64,000 nt of DNA, taken from contig NW_005434559.1 of the NCBI RefSeq assembly GCF_000315625.1, positions 80,276 through 144,275 on the forward strand, given 5' to 3'. Below are positions 1 to 8,972 of this stretch, piece after piece. Source of the stretch: Guillardia theta CCMP2712. Taxonomy: Eukaryota > Cryptophyceae > Pyrenomonadales > Geminigeraceae. Every line of letters begins with the position of its first letter. Position 1 is the stretch's first letter. The translations under genes were made by a program, and so were the position numbers. Under the pieces are notes generated by a model. The model did not search any database and was not told the origin of the DNA. It was given only the letters and a program-made list of their open reading frames with translations.

Positions 1-672
1 TCAAGCTCGCCTCGTCCTCGTCCTGTCCTCTCCTCCCCTCTGCTCTGCTCGGCTCTGCTCTGCTCCGCTCCGCTCCGCTCTCCCTCCCCTCCCTTCCCCC
101 GCGCTTCCCTCCCCTCACCCTCGTCTCTGCACCTCCATCGCTCTCACGCTGCCCCCCCCTCATTGCGGCTCATGTGCATTTCGATGTGTACCACAATGTT
201 GGTGGAACCGAAACATATAAACAAAATCAGAACAAAATGCTGCCTGGAAGAAGAGGAGGAGAGTCAAGGAGAGCAAGAAAGGAGGGAGGGAAGGACGAGG
301 GTGAGAGGCAGGGTGAGTGAGAGGGAGAGGATGAGGGAGAGGATGAATGAGGGAGAGCGAGAGCGAGAGCGAGAGCGAGAGCGAGAGCGAGAGCGAGAGC
401 GAGAGCGAGAGCGAGAGTTGCTGGAGGAAGGGAAAGGAGAAAGTCGGCAGTAAGAGTTGGGGTGAGAGATATGAACGAGACATGAGATGTGAAGATGTTG
501 AAACATCTGCGTGCTCGACACACTTCACGTAGGGAGCAGATGAGACGCAGAGCTCCAACTGACATGTTCCCTGCTCACCCTTGATCTCAGAGACAAGACA
601 AGTGAGGAGCATCGCTGCCTTCGGAGCCTCTCCGACCTCCTTCACTGATCCTCCTCCCCAGCATCACCCAGC
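1..672. other. 5' flank with CT-rich tract and GAGAGC microsatellite
   Basis: The first 160 bases are a pyrimidine-rich tract of CTCTG/CCTC units. A hexanucleotide (GAGAGC)n microsatellite of about ten copies lies near 354-416. Reading frames through it on both strands are pure Arg/Glu, Ser/Leu or Ala/Leu repeats and are not credible genes. The last 100 bases lead into the plastid protein gene and presumably hold its promoter, but I see no clear core element. Confidence 0.6.
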
Positions 673-2799
673 ATGCTCAGTGTCAGGAGCGTCGCCGTCG
701 TCCTCTTGCTTTCAACAACCACGACTGTCAGCTTCAACGTCAGGTGGAGTGCGGTCAGACCGCTGTCGCGCAGTGGGAGCCTTCCATGTCCCAGCAGGAG
801 GAATGAGCCCAGGACAAGGATGAGACGAGCCGGCAGGCAGCTGGTAGCATGCAGCAAGGATACCTCGGAGCAGAAAGATGCCACCCAGAGCCTGGCTGCA
901 ATTGCAGAGATGGAGAGGAGGAGGCAACAGGAGGAGGAGATGAGAAACTCTGGCAGCATCGGGTGGGAGTGTTTGCGGGATACCCCCCAATCCAAACAGG
1001 AGCTGCGGGAGCTGCAGCTGAAGTTCGGGGCGGAGGTGGTGCCTGCAACTTATCCAGCCCCAGAGCCTCTCATGAAGTTCATGAAGAAAGGGCGCGATCG
1101 AGTGGTGGACGTTGTGTCCAAGTTCTCTCTACTTCCGCAGGCCGAGGTCATCGCAGCTTCCTCCTCCGGCGTTCTTCTAGCTGATCTTTCGCACTGGGGG
1201 GCGCTTGTGGTGACAGGAGAGGACAGGTACAAGTTTCTCAGCGGGCTCTGCACCAACAGAGTAGTCGGGCTCAGGCCTGGCGACGTCAGACAGGCTTGCT
1301 TCCTGTCCAAGGTCGGAAGGACGGTTGACCTGTGTACCATTGCTGTCTTGTCGGACAGCCTCCTAGTCCTCTGCTCTCCCAACCGCGTTCTCCAGCTTTT
1401 TCAGGACCTCGATGCTCTCATCTTCCCCAAGGACAAGGTCAAGTGCCTGGACGTGTCGGAGGGCCTTGCACGCTTCCACCTCGTCGGCCCCAAGGCTGAG
1501 GAGTTCTTGTCCCAGATGCCGGGTATCACCCTCCCGGAGCCCTTCTGTTCCTCCCCGCTGGTGTTGGAGGGCAAGTCGATGAACGGCCTCGTCCTGCATG
1601 GCGCTGGTTGCTCCGTTCCTGGATACACGATCGTCGCTGCTTCAGGAGACGGGAGAGTCCTATGGGAGGAGTTCATGAAAGGTTCGCTGCTGCTTCGCCC
1701 CCTACCCCTCCTCCGCCACCCCTGGCTGACTGTCTCTCCGCCCAGTTGCGGAGCCCGGGCCCCTCCGTGTCGGGCAGGAGGGCTGGGAGGTACTGAGAAT
1801 GGTTGACGGGGTAACGAAGGAGTCAGTGCCGTTGACAGGGATTTGAGCCTGCCCGACAGGTACCCGCTGCCGGATCAGAGCTGACCTTGGAATACAATCC
1901 GCTGGAAGCTGGATTGTGGTCGACTGTATCGTTCGGTGCTTCAACGTCCTCTTCCGCTCCTTCTCACCCCTCCTCCTCTCCTCCTCTCCTCCTCTCTCCG
2001 TCTCTCCTCCTCTCACCTCCTTGTCTTCTCCCTGACTTTCGTGCTCTTTCTCAACTTTTGTTGGCAGACAAAGGATGTTACATCGGACAAGAGTCCATGG
2101 CACGACTCAAAGTGAGAAGGAGGGAAGAGAGGAGCGGGATGAAGTGGAAAGGAGATTGGATGTAACGTGGTTATCATCCATAGACTTACGACGGGGTCAA
2201 GCAAAACCTCTGGGCTATTCAGTTCCCAGCAGACAAGTCAGGGGCAAAGAGCTCGAGAGCGCTGGTGGGAGCCAAGTTGTTCGCGGTGAGCGCTTGCGAG
2301 TCAGGACAGAGCAGAAGGCTGAAGCTAGCATGTGAAGGAGAGGGAAGGGGAAGGAAGATCCATCGGGACGATCACGTCCGTCCTCCCGGAGCCCTTGCGC
2401 ACCCCAGGTAACACAGGCGGGAAGAGCAGAGGGAGGAAAGAAAGGATTATTTGCAGCTGCTCGCTCATTCAGCATGCAGATGGCGAGGTTGTCCATTGCC
2501 TCGGGTACGTCAAGGGAGGGCGAGACGTGGAAGACTCCAGCATCTTTGCTGAGCTCGCCGGGGTAGACCTCTGTCTTCCTCCTCCTTTTCCTGCTCCCTG
2601 CTCCCTGCTCCTACCCCGCTACATGTTCCCTTGCCAGCGATCTCATCCTGTAGCAGGAGACAGAGACAAGGGAACGGATACAGGGTGTCGTTCGAGACCT
2701 TCCCTTCGCGACGAGAACGGTGAGAGGATCAGCAAGGGCTCGTTACCCTCTGACAGCAGAATGCAGGTAGAGGAGTCGGCTGACAGCATCAGGACTTGA
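673..2799 (+). CDS. plastid-targeted YgfZ/IBA57-like folate-binding protein (split gene)
   Basis: Member of the GcvT-related YgfZ/IBA57 family, which supports iron-sulfur cluster assembly using a folate. The decisive motif is KGCYIGQE at about 2070-2097, the family signature. Exons I can join in frame: 673-1681, 1746-1810, 1860-1935, 2068-2111 and 2184-2285, then shorter exons to the stop near 2799. Joined, they give EYNPLEAGLW, then DKGCYIGQE, then YDGVKQNLWAIQFP, the expected order. The Met at 673 is chosen because it starts a hydrophobic signal peptide (MLSVRSVAVVLLLS) followed by VSF and an Arg/Ser-rich stretch, the look of a bipartite signal/transit sequence for a secondary plastid. Plants also have a chloroplast member. 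The family call is firm; the last exons after about 2400 are the least certain. Confidence 0.82.
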
Positions 2800-3557
2800 A
2801 GTTGAAAGGGAACTGCAGGAGAAGGGTAGCGGAGGCCAGCATCTCAGATCCGATGTAGGTGTTGTCTTGATTTTCAAGGAGGAGAAAAGTTTTGATTCTA
2901 CCTTTACCAAGTCCCATCTTACACTGAGCGTCCGATACTAGATACAGCACATGAATCGTATTTTCCTGGGCAATCCACCTCAACGACTTTTCCTTGCCTC
3001 TTCAAACATCCTAATGTGAATTTTCTCACCATGATCATGATCTGAATTCGCAATATTGTGAATTTCATTGATGAGGATGATTATCACCATAATTTTTTGG
3101 TTGTTACGCGAGAGGGGTCCGCCCAACTATGCAACATCAATGGGGATACTATCTGCTCATCCTCTTCCATCAATGATAGCCATGTTATCTGCTCAGATTT
3201 TTCTCTTTCAATCTCAGTAGGCCCTCCATCTCCTCCCACCCCTGTATCCCCTCTCTTCCTACTAACCCCGCTCTTCTCTCCATCTCCTCCCACCCCTGTA
3301 TCCCCTCTCTTCCTACTAACCCCGCTCTTCCCTCCATCTCCTCCCACCCTTGTATCCCCTCTCTTCCTACTAACCCCGCTCTTCCCTCCATCTCCTCTCC
3401 TCCTTCTATCGTGCACATCACACCTCCATCACACCATCTCAGTGTCAGGGCATCAGTGTCGCTCCATTGAACTCGCGTGTAGGAGACTTCGATCGTCTCA
3501 TCTATCGCACATACCATTGGGTATTATGCACACAAACTTTTGACTGCAAAACTTACC
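2800..3557. repeat. non-coding stretch with 54-bp minisatellite
   Basis: No gene is visible. Three copies of a 54-bp unit begin at 3226, 3280 and 3334, with a partial fourth at 3388. The unit is pyrimidine-rich (CCATCTCCTCCCACCC...CTACTAACCCCGCTC). Being 18 codons long, it creates repetitive open frames on both strands that I do not regard as genes. Confidence 0.7.
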
Positions 3558-5770
3558 GCAACAATACCAAGAGTTGCGAGTTCGTCTGATGCCTTTAAAA
3601 AATAGTATTATATATTTAAACATTATTATTATTAGTGTACGAAGTGATCACAACAGGTACAGTGTTTGTTTACAGATGGCTAGAATCACACATTATATAG
3701 TGTATAGAATTTCTATATATTTGACTGAACTCTGTATGCTTATGATCAAATTAACACAGCACATGGTACTCCATTTTTTTAAAAATAATTTAATTGAGAC
3801 ATGGGACTTTTGACTGCCAATTCTGGGGCAACAATCTGAAGCAATGCGAATTTTTTTGATTTGAGACCAATCTAAACCGTTGCAATAATTTTATAAGTGG
3901 GTTGTTGATTCGCCTGTCAACCGGAGGGCAACAATCTGAAACGATGTGAAACCATGTGCTGCCCTGAGTTTTGCCTGTCAGAGCTATGGGGCAACAATCC
4001 CAATCGATGGGTTTTGAAGAGACCTGGGCAGGATCTGCCACGAAAAGGTCTACTTCCAGGGGTATGTTTGAAACACGCAATGGTTCGTATTGTTGCGTCA
4101 GGGCTCACAGTCACAACTCTCAACCACCAGACATGAAGGTGGTATTGGTGAGGATAAACAGACCCGCCTCGCGATATTTGATAAATACAGCATAAGGCAG
4201 CGAACTTTCATAGCAGATATGAGTTGCTCCTGTCAAAAGATGAAACTCACAACCATTGGGATTGTTGCTCAAAAATTTGGAGTCAAATGTCGCATGACTG
4301 CCTTTTCAGAGATGCAACGCTTCAGATTGTTGCGGGAAAGTTGAGAGTCAAAACTCTTGCCGGTGCACCCCCAATTCCACAAATCAAAACAAATCGCATC
4401 GCTCTGTATTGTTGCTTCAGACCATGCAGTCAAAAGTCAGATTACCTGTCAGAAACATGCAATTTTTCGTATTGTTGCCAGGCAATTTGCGATGTGACCA
4501 CTCGTTACACCCCGTGACCATGCTTTTCACCCCTTCGATTGATGACTCGTCGTCCCTCGTGACAGCCAAATTTGGCTCGTCGCTTCCCCCGATTCCTAAG
4601 CCCCGCAACAATACGAATCGCTCTTAGATAAGGAATAAAAGATGGAACGGTTCGTATTGTTGCTAGACTGTATGTTCCCAGGGGAAGAATCAAGACAACC
4701 CCGATTTGAGACGATGAATCGCCGGGTACATGTACTGCCAAGACCCCATCGTTTCGTATTGTTGCTAGACTCTAGTTCGTTTGGGGAGGGGGAACCCCCT
4801 ACACCCCCTGGATTTCCTTTCAGTATACCCGTACCCTGTCGACTCAGACCCTGTCGTTTGCTATTTTAGTCTGTGTGGGGAAAGGGACCCCATGGACCCC
4901 TCTAACATTCGAGTGATACACCCGTACTCTTTGTTCTCGGACCCCGTCGTTTGGTATTGTTGCTAGACTCTAGTTCCTGATAACCCTTGGGGAGGGGGAA
5001 CCCCCTACTCCCCTCTACTCCCCTGATTATATTGACCCGTACCCGTGCTCTTTGTTCTCGGACCCCGTCGTTTGGTATTGTTGCTAGACTCTATTGCTAG
5101 ACTCTAGTTCCTGGATGCATCCTTGTACCCCTCAATTGGTATGCAAGGACCCCGTCGTTTGGTATTGTTGCTAGACTCTAGTTCCTGGATGCATCCTTGT
5201 ACCCCTCAATTGGTATGCAAGGACCCCGTCGTTTGGTATTGTTGCTAGACTCTAGTTCCTGGATGCATCCTTGTACCCCTCAATTGGTATGCAAGGACCC
5301 CGTCGTTTGGTATTGTTGCTAGACTCTAGTTCCTGGATGCATCCTTGTACCCCTCAATTGGTATGCAAGGACCCCATCGTTTGGTATTGTTGCTAGACTC
5401 TAGTTCCTGGGGTACATTTTGTGGGTGTAAACCCCGTCGTTTGGTATTGTTGCTAGACCCCAGTTCCTGGCAACAGCTGATCATACCCCTCGAATTATAG
5501 ACCCTCTCTTTTCCAGCAATAGAGCGGGGAAACCACCCGTACCTTTTTGCACAACAAAACTGAGTCGATTCGCTTTGTTGCTGGACAAAAGTGGATACAA
5601 ACCATCGTGCAACTGAGGCGGGCTATCAAAACATGCATCGTTTCTCATTGTTGCTAGGCAAAACTCGGTACAGATATAGCACTCTCAACCACAACGGTTT
5701 GAATTGTTGCCAGGTAAAAGTTTTGACTGGCCAGCGACACGGGTGAAAAGACAACGCTTCAGATTGTTGC
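3558..5770. repeat. interspersed degenerate motif array (ATTGTTGC core)
   Basis: About two dozen copies of a roughly 20-nt motif, consensus near RACGNTTCGTATTGTTGC and often continuing YAGRC, are scattered through 2.2 kb. Plus-orientation cores (ATTGTTGC) start at 4089, 4261, 4326, 4408, 4471, 4656, 4758, 4956, 5077, 5164, 5238, 5312, 5386, 5446, 5647, 5703 and 5763. Degenerate copies lie near 4855 and 5573. Inverted copies (GCAACAAT) start at 3558, 3828, 3928, 3991 and 4605. Intervals run from 56 to about 200 bp. Many full copies have dyad ends, GCAAC...GTTGC. Outside the 74-bp tandem core the intervening DNA is mostly unique. No long ORF spans the region. Function unknown. Confidence 0.75.
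5097..5410 (+). repeat. 74-bp tandem repeat, four copies, inside the motif array
   Basis: Near-identical 74-bp units start at 5097, 5171, 5245 and 5319, and a partial fifth starts at 5393. Each unit holds one motif copy plus TTCCTGGATGCATCCTTG and CCCCTCAATTGGTATGC. The only difference I see is CCCGTCG changing to CCCATCG before the last copy. Such uniformity suggests recent local expansion of one array unit. Confidence 0.9.
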
Positions 5771-5869
5771 TAGGCAAAACTGGATACAAATGGGGTTGCT
5801 CGTATTTGAAAATGTTTGATGCCTTGAGTTATTGATCATTGATTTGAAATCTGAAGGATCCAAAAAAAA

Positions 5870-6610
5870 ATCCGACAGAAGTAGCCGGGCCGCCGGCCGG
5901 GTCGAACCGTGAACGCCGGTCCGTCCGATCACTGAGTCGCCGTGGTGACGGTGGCCGCACCGGGCACCATGGCCACCGGAACTTCGGAACAAACAAACTG
6001 TCGGAACTTGGAATGGAAACCGTGACCGTACTGTAACAGTGTCGAGAGTCTGAGTGAACGCGTCGTCGGAGGCCGATCGGACTCGGAGAGCCGGCAGACT
6101 CTGAGAGCGCCGGCCCGGGGGGCCGGGGGCGCGGCCGGGCGTTACCGTCTCGGACCGGGCCCGGGCCCGGACTCCCCGACTCAGTCGGACTCTCCGACTC
6201 TGAGATCATCGGATGACATGCCAGGCATGCCCCCCCGGCGCCGCCGCGCCGCGCGGCGCGGCCGGCAGGCTAGCAGGAGTCGCTGAGAGTCACGGTCCGC
6301 CGGACGGTCCCGGGAACGGCGTCAAGTTCCGACAGCCCCTGAGTATCATCCACTGGGCCACCGTACCATATGGTACGGTCTCCGGCTGGCCCGGAATACC
6401 ATAGTACCCGGCCGGGCGCTGCCTGCGGCCCCCCGCGGCCGGCCGCGCTCTCAGTCACATCATAGTACCGTACCGTTCACAATGAAAGTTTCGGCAGTAT
6501 CGCTCTCGCATGGGTCAAGTTGCCGTACTCGGGCCTCGCAGGAGCCTTGCGCTACAGTGCGTCCCGCTGTGCTTGTCGTGCATGCCGGGCCGGCCGGCCG
6601 TCGCTCAGCG
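5870..6610. other. GC-rich palindromic island
   Basis: A block dense in CCGG, GGCCGG, GGGCCCGGGCCC and short nested palindromes, with GTACCATATGGTAC-type dyads near 6363-6380 and several ACTGAGTC/GACTCAG words. Open frames through it are Arg/Pro/Gly-rich and unlike any protein. The same composition recurs about every 6-8 kb in this window. No gene seen. Confidence 0.6.
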
Positions 6611-6994
6611 GCTTGCGTGGTTCAAACGCCGTTGGAGTAGCGGTTGGCAAGTTTTCGGCAGTGCCTCCTCCGTTTCCTGGGCAGTGGTGTTTTTTCTTGA
6701 GGCAGATTTGTAGGCCCCCGTTTCTCCCGGTTGAAGTTTTCCTCCCTAATTGCTCCGGGTTTGCCTTTCCTTTTTCAGTCAATAAAGGACATATAAAGGG
6801 ACTTCATTCATGAAAAAAACAAGTTTGTGGCTTTCCCTCCCCCTCCTGTATCCTCCATCTTCATCGAAATGCCGCCAAGACTGAGGTTTGCGGGTGTCCT
6901 AAATATGCTTCATCCCTTCCTGTCCCACTCTCTATCTTCTTCCCTCCTCTGTTTGTTGCTAGGGTTGCATGAATATTCAACATTACGCCGCATA

Positions 6995-8492
6995 ATGCCA
7001 CGAAAGAGAACAACAGGTTGCGAGTTCACCAGAGATCAGACAGTAAAATGTTGTCTCAAGAAACATGTCAAGGAGAAACCATTGATACCTGTCATTGACA
7101 AAGGGGTCGATCACATCGCCAAGATCTCGTATCGTGGTAGCCTCATATTCAACAAATTTCTGATATGTTGCTTTGAAAGGGACTCTGAACAGCCTGAAAG
7201 AGATCGATTATCAGAGTTCTTCTCTCAATTGAATGCAATCAAGTCAAACAAACACGATTTGTTTATTTGTTGCTGTTTTTTGTTAGGTATAAAGGTTGAT
7301 CATGGTAGAAAAACAACAAATTTCAACATTTTGAGTGAGTTCTGGGAATCAAAGAAGGACTTGTACACCTTGGAACTGAGCCGTATTAACGGTGCCGGAC
7401 AAGCATTGACGTACATCACCAACCAATACGCAACGAATTTCACGACGCATATGAATTTCATTGTCAATGCACGTCACATCAAGCACATTACGCTCTGGAG
7501 GGAAACAAACAATGTTTTCTCAGACAAAAAGAAAAACGAAATATTTGGCATCGGATCGAAGATCAATGGCTGGCATTTAAAGCGAAAACAGTAATGAAAG
7601 AAGAACAGTTTCTTAGTGTGTTCACAATAAAAAATACAACAAGTCAGGGAAGCGAGTTTCTTTGTGTGATCGTTTTATATGGATTGATCTAGGGCGAGCC
7701 GTTTTGATATGCGGGATTGAGGTTGTTGATTCACAAGATACGAGTCAGATCAAGAGATATCGATTCACTCGAGAAAAAATCTACTTTGAGTCGCATAAAT
7801 ACCCCCGCATATTTCATTGCGCCAGAGGAAGATTGAACAATGGCAGAAATCCGTCAGAGATATCGAAGAAATGAGGACGCACTTTTCGTTGAAGACATGT
7901 CTCCTCGATTCTTCTGAAGAGTCACTTACCGCGTTTTTGGGTATGTTTGATGGCTTATACATCCATGAAAGTTACAGCAAAACGAAATGGGGCATCATGA
8001 GAATGGATAACTACATTCATAAACGGAACGCTGTCGATCGTTTCTTTGAAACCATGGAGGGAAGAAAGAAAGGTCTATCGTAATCGTCATCTGTGTCGTC
8101 ATCGTCATCTGCGAAGGCTTCCATCGTGAAGGCAACCCTTCGCCTGTTTGCGCTCAAAGCATCCTCGCAATATCCGCAGTGGATATGAGGAAGGTTGCAG
8201 AGCTTGGCATGTTGATGCAGAGTGTCTTCCCGAAACATGTCCTTTTGTTCGTGGACGAGTCTGGAGACAAGATCCCCTGCCAGATGGGGTCGTTCTTGAG
8301 CATTTGCATCAATTCCGACTGTCAGCATTAACATTCCAAACATGCTCGTCGTACAAGTCGGGATTGACGCACATACTCAAGAATTACGGGGTTACAATGA
8401 GCATGGAGGCGGTGAAAACATTGAGCAGTGACTTCAGAGGATTGATGCGAACATTGAATCTTTTCGGGAATGTACCCAACACGAATAAATGA
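6995..8492 (+). pseudogene. Fanzor (eukaryotic TnpB-like) nuclease relic
   Basis: Fanzors are RNA-guided RuvC nucleases of eukaryotic mobile elements. The reading is broken into pieces in different frames. The N-terminal piece (6995-7594, from MPRKRTTG) has KISYRGSLIFNKFLI and a TNFTTHMNFIV-type stretch. A second frame (about 7662-7800) reads WIDLGRAVLICGIEV then IKRYRFTREKIYFES, matching the RuvC-I GIDPG block with Pro changed to Leu. A third frame (7817-8083) gives the IEQWQKS helix and LYIHESYSKTKWGIMRM. A fourth (about 8094-8327) reads LLFVDESGDKIPC, then CINSDC, as in the late RuvC/zinc region. At least three frame changes and internal stops argue for a dead copy, though introns could explain some. 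Base composition is more AT-rich than its neighbours. The family call rests on motif order from memory; treat as probable. Confidence 0.55.
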
Positions 8493-8528
8493 CAACAGGC
8501 AAGGTTCCCTTGTCATGCCATTTGTACT

Positions 8529-8589
8529 CAGTATTCGCCAAGATTAAACTTGATGTCCAGATCGTCAAGTTTAATTTTGGCGAATACTG
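8529..8589. repeat. 25-bp-arm inverted repeat (hairpin) just 3' of the Fanzor relic
   Basis: Arms 8529-8553 and 8565-8589 are complementary over 25 bases with one mismatch, around an 11-base loop. The arm starts CAGTATTCGCCAAGATTAAA. It lies 37 bases after the last stop of the relic. It could be part of an element end or of a structured 3' RNA; the sequence alone does not say which. Confidence 0.9.
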
Positions 8590-8972
8590 AACTCGGGACT
8601 GAAAATCTCTCACAGAGCATGAAGTGAGGAACAAACGTGATTGTTTTGGTTTTTTCTTGAAGTCCTAAGGTAACCACACTGGGACTCCTCTTGAACCACA
8701 ATTCAAGAGCAAATGCTTCTTAGCTGGTCAAGCAGCAGGAACTTCAGCTTGCAGCATTGTAAGTGACGCATGGTGATGCATGAGTGATGCATCTTGCGCT
8801 ATGTAACTAATGCATGTTCATTGGCCTGCAAGTATACTTCACGGCAATCTTCTCAGGGAGTGCAAGCTATCACAGTCTTCTCAACTCCTGCTTGTACACT
8901 GCTGCAGCTCTGCCGCCCCGTGTCGGACCTTCGCCTCTCCTCCAAGCAACTGCTTCCTGTGATGAGAGGAGT

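Noticed and set aside
3558-5770. CRISPR array
   Set aside because: Repeats are imperfect, occur in both orientations, and spacing varies from 56 to 200 bp. No cas-like gene is near and the host is eukaryotic.
5829-6458. Arg/Pro/Gly ORFs on both strands of the first GC island
   Set aside because: High GC removes stops by chance; no domain and no consistent frame.
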